Below, in pieces: positions 23,183-30,591 of a stretch of DNA of 30,591 bases (position 1 is its first letter; every line of letters starts with the position of its first letter). The DNA lies in contig CAZOWM010000043.1 of NCBI GenBank assembly GCA_964583615.1, positions 1 through 30,591 on the forward strand. The letters run 5' to 3'. Source of the DNA: CAZOWM01 sp964583615. Lineage in GTDB: Bacteria; Spirochaetota; B62-G9; DRHN01. Under the pieces are notes generated by a model that saw only the letters and a list, made by a program, of their open reading frames with translations, made no database searches and had not been told where the DNA came from. A program made the translations under genes and the position numbers.

Positions 23183-23603
23183 GCTAATCGACTGGATCAG
23201 AGATAATTCACGTTCAGTGATTATCGGTGTATGCTCGCTTTTGGTCCTGTCTGTTGCGGTGGGTGTAGCTATCGGAGTAGGGAAACGAAAGTCAGCCGAA
23301 GATATGCTGGCGGTAACGGAAAAAGAGGCGGTACTGTCTTCACTCAGCACCACGGAGAAAGATGGGGTTCAGCTGCTTCTTCCCGAGCCCTATACTCCCG
23401 AATTGGGAAAAACGTTCCTTGAATACACTTCTTACATTGAACGCCACAAAGACGACCTTGAAAGAATAGAACTCATCCCCTTCAAACTCTCAGACATTTT
23501 ACAGTTCAGGAACCCTGGTGAGCCTGTTGATATCAAGCCTTTCCAATTCAACAATGAAGAGTTGGATATCGTTACCGGAAAATACGAACTGGCTGAACCC
23601 TAG
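23175..23603 (+). CDS. Small single-pass membrane protein of unknown function
   Basis: A 142-residue protein from the TTG at 23175, which overlaps the smc stop by eight bases and has GGTGGAGCAGG upstream; the longer frame to 23145 is less likely. Residues 1-14 are a short amphipathic N-terminus, then a transmembrane helix (about 15-34, SVIIGVCSLLVLSVAVGVAI) followed by Lys/Arg-rich GKRK, which would put the C-terminus in the cytoplasm by the positive-inside rule. The remainder is hydrophilic and ends in a Pro-rich acidic region. I do not recognise the family. Its translational coupling to smc and position before a TPR protein suggest an envelope-linked role, but no function is claimed. Confidence 0.75.
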   Translation: MNELIDWIRDNSRSVIIGVCSLLVLSVAVGVAIGVGKRKSAEDMLAVTEKEAVLSSLSTTEKDGVQLLLPEPYTPELGKTFLEYTSYIERHKDDLERIELIPFKLSDILQFRNPGEPVDIKPFQFNNEELDIVTGKYELAEP

Positions 23604-23624
23604 ACGGTCTTTTGTAAAGGAACA

Positions 23625-24770
23625 ATGAAAACTCTCCGAATCATTATTTCCTTCTGTGTGTTTTTCGTTTTTTTCATTTATTTCATCTCTTACAGCGCAC
23701 CTTTTATTATCGAGCGCGGAAAACGGTATGCAGAAATCGAGATGGCGGTGGGAGCTGATTTTCACGTGAACCTGCAGGGTGGCGGATGGTACCTCAACAG
23801 GTATGATGAGAAAAAATTATCATTTGAGCGTCGGTACACAGACACAATTCACACAGAGTTCATTATACGGCCGCTGCAAACCGGGGAAGCGTATCTTTTC
23901 TTCAGTTATCTCGAAGAGGATGTGTACGTCCGCGTCAGTATCTTTGATATACTCCCAGAACCCCGATCCCTGCACGTGCCTGCTCGGGACCCTGGAGAAA
24001 TCGATACTGAAAATCCCGAAGAAACGTCTGAAAACAGTGCGGTTGAAAAAAAAATGCAGGAAAAGGTTCAGACTCCTTCCGGGATTAAAAAGCAGAAAAA
24101 TGAGAGCGTGCAAAAGGATATATATTACATCGATACAGAGGATCGCAAGATCGATGTTCCTTTTTCGAGTGAGGATGATGCATATTTTCATGGAATCCGG
24201 CTGTACAAGAAGCATGCTACGGAAAACGCGGTGAAACAATTTGAAAAATACCTGTCGGAATGCACACGATGTTCCCATATGCTCAAAGCACACAAATATC
24301 TTTCGGACATCCATATTGAAATGGAAAATGAAAAAGAAGCACTGAAACATCTTCAGGTTCTCATCGAACGTGGTAGTGAGGATCAGAAGAAGAACGCCTT
24401 TTCAGTGAAGGCACACATTGATTACAGGAGCGGGAGACTCAATGAAGCACTCAGTGGATACCGTGCTGTGCTTGATTTTGAACCGGAAAACGGAAAGATT
24501 TTAAAAAGGATCGGTGACATACATTTCGAGTTACAGAACCTGGGAGCTGCTCTTGACGCATATCAAAAGAGTATTGCGCACGGAGTCGACGATGATGAGG
24601 TGTACTACAGGGTTGCAGTCATATTGGAAAGCCCCGGTGCCTTGAAGGACCTGGAAAAGGCGTACACCAATTACAAAATAATCGTTGACAGGTTTGGTGA
24701 ATCGGAGCATTATACCTATGCTCAAAAGAGGGTGGTGTTTTTTGAAACTAATTTTTACAAGTATAAATAA
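23625..24770 (+). CDS. Secreted or periplasmic TPR-repeat protein
   Basis: A 381-residue protein with an N-terminal hydrophobic segment (about 5-24) that reads as a signal or anchor. It is followed by a beta-rich region of about 90 residues with VGADFHVNLQGGGW and FIIRPLQTGEAYLFF, a Lys/Glu-rich low-complexity linker (about 120-170) and several tetratricopeptide repeats (about 185-375; for example ALSGYRAVLDFEPENGKILKRIG and ALDAYQKSIAHG). TPRs mediate protein-protein contacts, so this is probably an envelope scaffold. It follows the small membrane protein by 21 bp and is probably in the smc transcript. No catalytic motif is seen. The family is common in spirochaetes, as far as I can judge from the layout. 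Confidence 0.8.
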   Translation: MKTLRIIISFCVFFVFFIYFISYSAPFIIERGKRYAEIEMAVGADFHVNLQGGGWYLNRYDEKKLSFERRYTDTIHTEFIIRPLQTGEAYLFFSYLEEDVYVRVSIFDILPEPRSLHVPARDPGEIDTENPEETSENSAVEKKMQEKVQTPSGIKKQKNESVQKDIYYIDTEDRKIDVPFSSEDDAYFHGIRLYKKHATENAVKQFEKYLSECTRCSHMLKAHKYLSDIHIEMENEKEALKHLQVLIERGSEDQKKNAFSVKAHIDYRSGRLNEALSGYRAVLDFEPENGKILKRIGDIHFELQNLGAALDAYQKSIAHGVDDDEVYYRVAVILESPGALKDLEKAYTNYKIIVDRFGESEHYTYAQKRVVFFETNFYKYK

Positions 24771-24778
24771 AATCTCTG

Positions 24779-24793
24779 CGGATCTTTGATCCG
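24779..24793. repeat. Inverted repeat CGGATC-TTT-GATCCG before ffh
   Basis: A perfect 6-bp stem with a TTT loop, eight bases after the TPR gene stop. No T tract follows, so it is a weak terminator or processing hairpin at best. Confidence 0.35.
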
Positions 24794-24825
24794 TTGATGT
24801 ATTCAAAACGCCGTGAGGTGAAATA

Positions 24826-26157
24826 ATGCTGAGCAGTTTGACGGACAGACTGTCACAGATCATGAAAAAGGTAAAAGGCTGGGGAAGCCTGAATGAAAAA
24901 AATATCAGGGACGGGCTGCGGGAAATAAAACTCGCTCTTCTCGAAGCGGACGTGAATTACAAGGTCGTGAAAGAGTTTATAGATGGTGCAACAGAGAGTG
25001 CACTCGGTGAACAGGTTTTAAAAAGCCTGACCCCCGTACAGCAGTTCACAAAGGTTGTGCACGACTATCTGGTGAAAATACTGGGTGAAAAGGAAGAAGG
25101 TCTTGATATACGAAGTGGCGGTCTTTCAGTCATCATGCTCGTCGGTTTACAGGGTTCAGGAAAGACCACGACCGCAGGTAAGATCGCACGTTTTGTGCAA
25201 AAGAATTTCAACAAGAAACCGGTTTTAATTGCAGCGGACATTTACAGACCGGCTGCCGTGAGACAGCTGGAGATCCTTTGTGAGAAAAACGGGCTATTGC
25301 TTTACAAAGAAGAGGGGGCGGATCCTGTTACCATATGCACATCGGGTTTGAAATATGCTGCGGAAAACAGCTGCGGTGCGGCCATTATCGATACTGCCGG
25401 CAGGCTCGAACTTGATGAAATGATGATGGACGAACTCGTGGAAATAAAGAAAAAAGTACATCCTCATGAGGTGCTTCTCGTGGCGGATGCCGCAACAGGG
25501 CAGGCCGCGGTCTCTGTTGCGAAAGGGTTCGAGGAGAAGCTTGGAATTACCGGTCTGGTTCTCTCGAGAATGGACTCTGATGCGCGGGGCGGGGCGGCAC
25601 TTTCAATGACGTACATAACGGGGAAACATATCAAATTCATCGGTACCGGGGAAAAGATTGATGATTTTGAGCGTTTTTTCCCCGAGCGGATTGCGAACAG
25701 AATGCTCAATATGGGCGACGTTGTTTCTCTTGTTGAGAAGGTTCAGAATGAGGTGGATCTCGAGCAGGTACAGAAACTGGAGAAAAAAATCAAGAAGGAC
25801 ACGTTTGATCTGAACGATTTTCTTCATCAGATAAAACAGCTGAAGAAAATGGGCCCACTCGAGAATCTTATTGATATGATACCCGGGATGCCGAAGAAGG
25901 CGTCGTTTCAAATCGACAACAGAAACATGAAACGTACTGAGGCAATCATCCAGAGTATGACGGGAAAGGAACGCGAGAATTACAAGATAATCAATGGAAG
26001 CAGACGAAAGAGAATAGCTCTCGGAAGCGGGACAAATGTGTTTGAGGTAAATCGGCTGCTCAATAATTTTTCTCAGATAAAAAAAATGATGAAAAAAATA
26101 GGCAAGGGGGGGAAATTTCGCGGAGGCGAGCTTTCTTCGCTCTTAGGGCGTTTCTAA
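24826..26157 (+). CDS. ffh: Signal recognition particle GTPase Ffh
   Basis: The protein subunit of SRP (443 residues) that binds signal sequences on ribosomes, pairs with 4.5S RNA and docks on FtsY. The N domain (1-95) starts MLSSLTDRLS; the G domain has G1 VGLQGSGKTTTAGK (106-119), DIYRPAAVRQLE, G3 DTAGRL and the closing G5-like GTGEKIDDFERFFPERIANRMLNMGD. The M domain (about 300-443) has the methionine-rich signal groove and a C-terminal RNA-binding segment with GSGT and MMKKIGKGGKF. G4, usually TKLDGDARGG, reads SRMDSDARGG, a mild change that keeps the aspartate. GAGGTG lies before the ATG at 24826. It precedes rpsP, as in many spirochaetes and Firmicutes. Confidence 0.97.
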   Translation: MLSSLTDRLSQIMKKVKGWGSLNEKNIRDGLREIKLALLEADVNYKVVKEFIDGATESALGEQVLKSLTPVQQFTKVVHDYLVKILGEKEEGLDIRSGGLSVIMLVGLQGSGKTTTAGKIARFVQKNFNKKPVLIAADIYRPAAVRQLEILCEKNGLLLYKEEGADPVTICTSGLKYAAENSCGAAIIDTAGRLELDEMMMDELVEIKKKVHPHEVLLVADAATGQAAVSVAKGFEEKLGITGLVLSRMDSDARGGAALSMTYITGKHIKFIGTGEKIDDFERFFPERIANRMLNMGDVVSLVEKVQNEVDLEQVQKLEKKIKKDTFDLNDFLHQIKQLKKMGPLENLIDMIPGMPKKASFQIDNRNMKRTEAIIQSMTGKERENYKIINGSRRKRIALGSGTNVFEVNRLLNNFSQIKKMMKKIGKGGKFRGGELSSLLGRF

Positions 26158-26194
26158 ATCTCCCCGGGTTTCCGCCGGAAGCTGATTATAAAAC

Positions 26195-26223
26195 TTTACT
26201 TGAGAAGTTATTAAAATTATATT
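26195..26223 (+). promoter_or_regulatory. Candidate promoter for the rpsP operon
   Basis: TTTACT (26195-26200) and TATATT (26218-26223, 5/6) are exactly 17 bases apart in an AT-rich gap between ffh and rpsP. Transcription would begin near 26230, just before the AGGAGGAAAGG ribosome-binding site. Confidence 0.5.
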
Positions 26224-26249
26224 AAGAAAAAAATTAGGAGGAAAGGGGA

Positions 26250-26501
26250 GTGGCAGTACGGATACGAATGACGAGAATGGGCACAAATAAGAAGCCCTAT
26301 TATAGAATCATTGCTGTTGATTCCAAGAAAAAGAGAGACGGCGAATACCTCGAGAAATTGGGTAGTTATTATCCACTGGAAACTGAGGAGAAGGAAATCG
26401 AAATAAGGGAAGATCGGGTACGGCACTGGCTCGACATGGGAGCAAAACCGAGCCATACGGTCAAGACTCTGTTGAACAAAAAGGGGATTTCGTTAAAATA
26501 G
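26250..26501 (+). CDS. rpsP: Small ribosomal subunit protein bS16
   Basis: A 30S assembly protein that binds 16S rRNA (83 residues, normal size). The N-terminus AVRIRMTRMGTNKKPYYRIIAVDS and the middle LGSYYPL are the family signature. Translation starts at a GTG preceded by AGGAGGAAAGG. It is the first gene of a conserved rpsP-khpA-rimM-trmD-rplS block. Confidence 0.98.
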   Translation: MAVRIRMTRMGTNKKPYYRIIAVDSKKKRDGEYLEKLGSYYPLETEEKEIEIREDRVRHWLDMGAKPSHTVKTLLNKKGISLK

Positions 26502-26546
26502 CGAACGAATTGACCAATACTCAGGAATTGGGAAGGAGACGAGTGT

Positions 26547-26783
26547 ATGAAAGAAAAAGAATTCCTTCTGTATATTATCAAAGCTTTAGTTGACGAACCT
26601 GACGCAGTTGAAATAAATGTCGTTGAAGGCGAAAAATCAACCATTTTTGAGCTCAAGGTGGCACCTTCAGATATCGGAAAGGTAATCGGCAAAAACGGGA
26701 GAATAGCGAAAGCAATCAGAACTATTCTCAATGCGGCAATCGCAAAATCGGGAAAACGCATCAGTCTGGACATACTCGGTTAA
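26547..26783 (+). CDS. khpA: KH-domain RNA-binding protein KhpA (YlqC)
   Basis: A 78-residue single KH domain with the RNA-binding loop GKNG (48-51) in IGKVIGKNGRIAKAIRTIL. In Firmicutes KhpA pairs with KhpB/Jag and binds many RNAs. It sits between rpsP and rimM exactly as in Bacillus (ylqC) and spirochaetes. AAGGAGACG precedes the ATG. The gap of 85 bases to the RimM start holds no further gene. Confidence 0.94.
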   Translation: MKEKEFLLYIIKALVDEPDAVEINVVEGEKSTIFELKVAPSDIGKVIGKNGRIAKAIRTILNAAIAKSGKRISLDILG

Positions 26784-26868
26784 CAACTTCCGAATTTTCT
26801 TCACCGATTTTCCCTGTATTTTCACGTCAAAGCAGTGCGGTGAATTATCAGAGGACACGAAACACGGG

Positions 26869-27378
26869 ATGGACTATCTGATTATCGGCAGGTTTTTAAA
26901 ACCCTTCGGTATCCATGGAGAGATGAAAGTATTACCTGTTACCGATACACACGAAAGATTTAGATATCTTTCATTTGTTTTTATTCGCGACAGCAACGAA
27001 TTGAAGAAATGCGAACTCGAAGGCGTGCGGTACAAGGGTGATATGGTCTTGTTAAAGCTGAAAGGATACGACACACGAAATGCTGCTGAACAACTCTCAA
27101 ATGAGTATTTGTATATTGACAGAGCACACGCAGCCCCCCTTGACGATGAAGGGTATTATTATTATGACCTTTACGAATGTAGGGTTCTGACGACTGCCGG
27201 AGATAAACTTGGGTCGGTGTGTGACATACAAAATGCGGGCAGCTGTGACGTCTACGTTATCCGCGGCGACAATGAGGAAGACGACATTTTTTACATCCCT
27301 GCGGTAAAGGACGTAGTAAAAAAGATCGACATCAAGAATAAGGAGATAATCATCGAAGAGATCGAGGGGCTTTTTTAA
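26869..27378 (+). CDS. rimM: Ribosome maturation factor RimM
   Basis: A 16S rRNA processing and 30S maturation factor that binds uS19 (169 residues). I start at the ATG at 26869, since MDYLIIGRFLKPFGIHGEMKV matches the family N-terminus; the longer frame back to 26731 overlaps khpA and is not family-like. The first beta-barrel domain (1-85) has FLKPFGIHGEM; the PRC-barrel domain (about 95-169) has YYYYDLYECRV, a glycine turn, and FYIPAVKDVVKKIDIKNKEI. An ordinary family member with a weak ribosome-binding site, suggesting coupling to upstream translation or low expression. Confidence 0.94.
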   Translation: MDYLIIGRFLKPFGIHGEMKVLPVTDTHERFRYLSFVFIRDSNELKKCELEGVRYKGDMVLLKLKGYDTRNAAEQLSNEYLYIDRAHAAPLDDEGYYYYDLYECRVLTTAGDKLGSVCDIQNAGSCDVYVIRGDNEEDDIFYIPAVKDVVKKIDIKNKEIIIEEIEGLF

Positions 27379-27402
27379 TTTTTATATACCCCGTGTTCTA
27401 AA

Positions 27403-28146
27403 ATGCTCGTTTTCAACATTCTTACATTGTTTCCAGATACTGTCAGCTGTTTTTTTTACGAAAGTATTGTAAAGAGGGCTGTCGATAGCGGGCTGATTCT
27501 GCCGCGTGTATTCAATATACGGGATTTCAGCAGGGATAGGCACCAGAAGGTGGACGATTATCCATTTGGCGGTGGTCGTGGAATGCTCATGACTCCGGAT
27601 CCTCTTTTTCGAGCCGTGGAAGGGCTTGAAACAAGAGGGAAAGTGATCTACCTGAGTCCAATGGGAAAGCTCCTGAAGCAGACTGCAGTGCGCAGTCTGG
27701 CTCGAGAAGACTGCCTGACCCTCATCTGCGGTCACTACGAGGGGATTGATCACAGAGTGGTAGAGCAGCTCGTTGACGAGGAGTATTCAATCGGTGATTA
27801 CATCATGACATGCGGTGAAATAGCTGCTGCGGCATTGGTAGATGCTGTTACCCGGGAACTTGAAGGAGCACTCGGAAACAATACCTCGCGGCTCGAAGAG
27901 AGTTTTGATGCGACAGGGCTGCTGGAATATGAACAGTACACGAGACCTTCTCGGTACAGGGAGTATGACGTTCCGGAAGTACTTCTTTCGGGGAACCACG
28001 AAGAGGTCAGAAAATGGCGGATGAAGAGAAGGCTCGTTAACACCTTAGAGCGGAGGCCCGATTTACTGAAGTCAGCTGTTCTGACAGATGAGTATAAAGA
28101 ATTATTCAACGAAGTCTCGGAGGAGAAGAAAAATGAACGTGGTTGA
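27403..28146 (+). CDS. trmD: tRNA (guanine-N1)-methyltransferase TrmD
   Basis: A SPOUT-fold methylase that makes m1G37 in tRNAs and prevents frameshifting (247 residues, dimer expected). Typical blocks are FNILTLFPDTV, FGGGRGMLM, LSPMGK, LICGHYEGIDHRV and the trefoil-knot SAM loop YSIGDYIMTCGE. The last normally reads DYVLTGGE, so one glycine is cysteine here. The catalytic D in VDAVTREL and the C-terminal tRNA-binding arm (YTRPSRYREYDVPEVLLSG) are present. It starts 24 bases after rimM with a poor ribosome-binding site, and its 3' end overlaps rplS by 14 bases. Confidence 0.97.
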   Translation: MLVFNILTLFPDTVSCFFYESIVKRAVDSGLILPRVFNIRDFSRDRHQKVDDYPFGGGRGMLMTPDPLFRAVEGLETRGKVIYLSPMGKLLKQTAVRSLAREDCLTLICGHYEGIDHRVVEQLVDEEYSIGDYIMTCGEIAAAALVDAVTRELEGALGNNTSRLEESFDATGLLEYEQYTRPSRYREYDVPEVLLSGNHEEVRKWRMKRRLVNTLERRPDLLKSAVLTDEYKELFNEVSEEKKNERG

Positions 28147-28477
28147 TGAGATTGAAAAAGAGTACGTGAAATATGAAGAGACGCCCTTCCAGGTTGGAGA
28201 TCTCGTGCGCGTGCATGTGAAAATTGTGGAAGGAAAAAGAGAGAGAATACAGGTATACGAAGGGTATGTTATTGCGATAAAAAACAGCGGAAACCGGAGG
28301 ACCTTTCGTGTAAGAAGGGAGTCGTATGGAATCGGAGTTGAACGTGTGTTTCCGCTCCATTCACCGAGGATCGATAAGATCGAGGTGTTACGAAGAGGCA
28401 AGGTACGAAGGGCAAAACTGTACTATCTGCGGCAAAGAGTTGGAAAAGCGGCTCAGGTAAAGCAGCGGTTAAAATAG
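28133..28477 (+). CDS. rplS: Large ribosomal subunit protein bL19
   Basis: A 50S protein at the subunit interface (114 residues, normal). The start at the ATG at 28133, inside the end of trmD, follows CGGAGGAGAAG and gives MNVVDEIEKEYVK; the longer frame to 28088 is not needed. Family motifs are FQVGDLVRVHVKI, QVYEGYVIA, TFRVRRESYGIGVERVFPLHSP and KVRRAKLYYLR. Confidence 0.98.
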   Translation: MNVVDEIEKEYVKYEETPFQVGDLVRVHVKIVEGKRERIQVYEGYVIAIKNSGNRRTFRVRRESYGIGVERVFPLHSPRIDKIEVLRRGKVRRAKLYYLRQRVGKAAQVKQRLK

Positions 28478-28542
28478 GGCTCCTCTGGGCTTCCCATACC
28501 GTTGTGCGTATGTTTTTCAGTATCTTCCGGTGGGGAATGTTT

Positions 28543-29211
28543 ATGATGAAGAAAATGGAGGCACCGTATTATTTCGAAAACGAACGTATGTGCGAGCTTG
28601 AAAATTGTGCTGTCTCCAAAGGGTACAGATACATCGGGGGCATTGATGAGGCGGGGAGGGGGGCGCTCGCAGGCCCAGTGGTCGCTGCATGCGTTATCCT
28701 CGACAGACAAAACATTCCTCCGGGGATAGCAGATTCGAAAAGCCTGAGCGGAACGAAGAGGGAGTTCCTTTATGAAAGGATCTGTAAAACCGCGCTGTGT
28801 GTGGGAATCGGAACCGTTGATCCGAGTATGATAGATCGGATAAACATTCTCCGCGCAACGAGGTTGGCTATGAAGCAATCAGTCACCGCAATGTGCATCA
28901 ACCCTGATTTTTTGTTAATCGACGCAGTCAAACTTCTCGATATATCAATTAACTCCCTTTCACCTGTCAAGGGAGAGCAAAAGAGTGTTTCAATTGCAGC
29001 AGCAAGCATCATTGCGAAGGTACATAGGGACAGAATTATGGTCGAACTTTCGAATACATACCCTTATTACGGTTTTTCTTCACACAAGGGGTACGGCACC
29101 GCCATGCACAAAAAGTACCTCCTTGAATATGGTCCCTCCAAAGTGCATAGATACTCATACAAACCTGTTTCAGAAGTGTGTACTCTATGGAGATCGAAAA
29201 ACCTGAAATAG
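28543..29211 (+). CDS. rnhB: Ribonuclease HII
   Basis: It cuts the RNA strand of RNA-DNA hybrids and removes single ribonucleotides from DNA. I use the ATG at 28543 (222 residues), which has GTGGGGA seven bases upstream; an in-frame GTG at 28504 is possible but has no ribosome-binding site. The catalytic carboxylates are D35 and E36 in GIDEAGRGALAGPVVAA, then the aspartates of LLIDAV and KVHRDRIM. DSKSLSGTKRE, YGFSSHKGYGT and the C-terminal H in SKVHRYSYKP complete the family pattern. It follows rplS as in Bacillus and precedes a FliK-like and a FlhB-like gene, again as in the ylqF-rnhB-ylqG-ylqH block. Confidence 0.96.
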   Translation: MMKKMEAPYYFENERMCELENCAVSKGYRYIGGIDEAGRGALAGPVVAACVILDRQNIPPGIADSKSLSGTKREFLYERICKTALCVGIGTVDPSMIDRINILRATRLAMKQSVTAMCINPDFLLIDAVKLLDISINSLSPVKGEQKSVSIAAASIIAKVHRDRIMVELSNTYPYYGFSSHKGYGTAMHKKYLLEYGPSKVHRYSYKPVSEVCTLWRSKNLK

Positions 29212-30050
29212 CGCGATCCTTGAATACGGACGTAAAGGAGAGCGGCCGTCTGCGGACCGGCCAGCTCCTCCGGGTGAGAGTCATAAAAGCACTGGCTCGC
29301 GGGTATTCCCAGGTTGAACTCAGAGGGCGGATCGTCTCGGCACGGCTGAGCGGCAACATTCCAAGCTCGCTGTTTATTGCCAAAGTAATGAAGACCGCTC
29401 CTCAGATCGAACTCAAATTTATTCGGAGCCTGAAAAACAGAGAAAACGCACACACACAGAACAGTATCGACTCGCTCCTGTACAGGAAAAAACAATTTAT
29501 TCAGAATTTGTTTACCACCGATAATTTTTTTGGGAAACTATTGGTTTCCATGTACAAGAATAAGAAACGCCTAAAAGAAAATATTATAAATGTTATAAAA
29601 AATCAAAATATAAATACTATTTTGCAAAAGAGTGCGGATGTTTCAAAAGAGGTCAGAGAATATTTTATTCTGCAAAACCTGTACAACTATCTCAGTGAAG
29701 ACGTATCTGCGTTCTTGTTTCCCTTTATGATCGATGAACGCTGGCATCTCTGCGACGGAAAAATCCTGCGGGGAAAGGATGCATCAGAGTTGTCTCTTTT
29801 TCTCATCATTTCTCTTGAAAGTGGTGACAAGATACACTTTTTTGTTTTCTCGAATTTTGATGTAATCGTATGCACTATCTCCACTGATAATGCAGATCTG
29901 GAAGAAAGATTGAGAAATGAGGCGCAAATCCTCGCTCAGCATCTCAAAAGCCGGGATTTTCAGAGAAATGTTGAAATTCATTTTGCCCCTTATAGGGAAA
30001 GAGATTATGAAAATATCAAGAAAATAAAAAAAATAGATATTAGAATGTAG
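29187..30050 (+). CDS. FliK/YlqG-like protein of unknown function
   Basis: A 287-residue protein overlapping the end of rnhB by 25 bases. The N-terminal part (about 20-85) has a beta-rich pattern, GQLLRVRVIKALARGYSQVELRGRIVSARL and VMKTAPQIELKFI, similar to the start of FliK-like hook-length or YlqG proteins. The middle (about 95-165) is Lys/Asn-rich and AT-rich in DNA. The C-terminal half (about 175-270) contains a domain with FPFMIDERWHLCDGKI that resembles the C-terminal core of FliK-type proteins. The position next to a FlhB C-domain gene supports a link to type III export switching. The assignment rests on pattern and gene order; sequence support is modest. Confidence 0.6.
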   Translation: MEIEKPEIARSLNTDVKESGRLRTGQLLRVRVIKALARGYSQVELRGRIVSARLSGNIPSSLFIAKVMKTAPQIELKFIRSLKNRENAHTQNSIDSLLYRKKQFIQNLFTTDNFFGKLLVSMYKNKKRLKENIINVIKNQNINTILQKSADVSKEVREYFILQNLYNYLSEDVSAFLFPFMIDERWHLCDGKILRGKDASELSLFLIISLESGDKIHFFVFSNFDVIVCTISTDNADLEERLRNEAQILAQHLKSRDFQRNVEIHFAPYRERDYENIKKIKKIDIRM

Positions 30051-30052
30051 CT

Positions 30053-30304
30053 ATGAAAAAAAAAGCGGTTGCCATTAAATATACAGAGGGAGACCACGCG
30101 CCGAAGATCATTGCAAAAGGAAAGAACAGGCTTGCAGAAATGATCGTGAAAATTGCACTGGAAAATGACGTGGAGATCCAGGAAAACAGGCTCCTCAGTG
30201 AAGCGCTTATACAGTTCGATGTTGGTGAATATATCCCGGAGGAAATGTACGAAATTGTTGCTCAGATCCTTGCGTATGTATACAGAGTCGTACGCAAAAG
30301 GTGA
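30053..30304 (+). CDS. FlhB C-terminal-domain-like protein (YlqH/EscU family)
   Basis: An 83-residue cytoplasmic protein resembling only the C-terminal domain of the flagellar export switch FlhB. It has AVAIKYTEGDHAPKIIAKG near the start, corresponding to FlhB AxALxYxxxxxxAPxVxAKG, and an IRExAxxxxVPIxEN-like EIQENRLLSEAL segment. The NPTH autocleavage motif and the four membrane helices of FlhB are absent, as in Bacillus YlqH. It starts two bases after the previous stop. It may modulate flagellar export or be a free-standing paralogue; the role of this family is not settled. Confidence 0.85.
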   Translation: MKKKAVAIKYTEGDHAPKIIAKGKNRLAEMIVKIALENDVEIQENRLLSEALIQFDVGEYIPEEMYEIVAQILAYVYRVVRKR

Positions 30305-30355
30305 GTGTTCGGACAGTACTCAATCTGTACGAATCGAAGTGAGGATGAATCAAGC

Positions 30356-30591
30356 ATGGCGATGAGAAAGTTAAGAGTTGAAGAATTGAAGCCAGGCATG
30401 GTTTTTGATAAAGCTGTGTATATCGATATGAACAACATGCTTGTAGCGCCCATGGTTCCGGTCAAAGAGGAAGATATCACTCGTTTAAAAAAGTGGGGTA
30501 TCGAGGAAGTTGAGACTGCGGGAGAAATGATCTCCCATGAGAAACCGGTAAAGTCATCGGGACGGATGTCGATCAGGGATGAGGTAAGTAA
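30356..30591 (+). CDS. N-terminus of an HD-GYP-type signalling protein, 3' partial
   Basis: An open frame from the ATG at 30356 (or 30362) runs off the right edge (78 codons seen). The start MRKLRVEELKPGMVFDKAVYID and the following VPVKEEDITRLKKWGIEEVE match the small domain that precedes HD-GYP phosphodiesterase domains (DUF3391-like). These enzymes degrade cyclic di-GMP. The HD-GYP residues themselves would lie outside the window. GTGAGG precedes the start. Confidence 0.6.
   Translation, partial: MAMRKLRVEELKPGMVFDKAVYIDMNNMLVAPMVPVKEEDITRLKKWGIEEVETAGEMISHEKPVKSSGRMSIRDEVS

Overview
The window looks like a piece of a Spirochaetota chromosome (Treponema/Spirochaeta-like), probably from an environmental or metagenome assembly. 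The evidence is the order smc - small membrane protein - TPR protein - ffh - rpsP - khpA - rimM - trmD - rplS - rnhB - FliK-like - FlhB C-domain-like - HD-GYP-type protein, together with sugar-catabolic clusters typical of saccharolytic spirochaetes. This assignment is an inference from gene order and protein style; no rRNA or other direct taxonomic marker is present. No CRISPR array, tRNA, rRNA or intact insertion sequence was seen.

Bases 1-4253 hold the end of a single-domain sugar ABC ATPase (FrcA/RbsA type), then an NtrB-like sensor kinase and an NtrC-like sigma54 activator. Both regulators carry one single-base frameshift each: the kinase in its first membrane segment region (about 780) and the activator at a run of eight G (3670-3677). 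Bases 4254-4801 are a regulatory region with two related operator-like palindromes. They lead into an L-fucose operon, fucI - solute-binding protein - two permeases (4802-10000), which has no ATPase gene of its own. A cysK gene follows (10172-11146).

Bases 11163-14375 on the minus strand encode a two-gene lipid-type cassette: an unusual AMP-binding / acyl-carrier / PlsC triple-domain protein and a small methyltransferase. From a divergent promoter (14422-14449) a sugar cluster runs rightward. It contains a deleted PIG-L/LmbE deacetylase remnant, a Gfo/Idh dehydrogenase, a VOC-fold protein, a DegT-type aminotransferase and a NagB-like protein with an altered active site. This reads as an amino-sugar or amino-cyclitol pathway of unknown substrate. 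It is interrupted by a 414-bp AT-rich stretch.

A strong terminator (18926-18956) and a fresh promoter (19013-19041) separate the sugar cluster from ahcY. From ahcY onward the genes are housekeeping: SAH recycling, an SMC protein that appears to lack a normal hinge, two envelope proteins, SRP GTPase, then a ribosome and RNA maturation operon (bS16, KhpA, RimM, TrmD, bL19, RNase HII). It ends in two flagellar-export-like proteins and a truncated HD-GYP-type gene at the right edge.

No single system here is clearly a new class. The best candidates for undescribed biology are the AMP-ACP-PlsC plus methyltransferase cassette, the amino-sugar cluster with the divergent NagB-like enzyme, and the hinge-poor SMC with its membrane and TPR neighbours.
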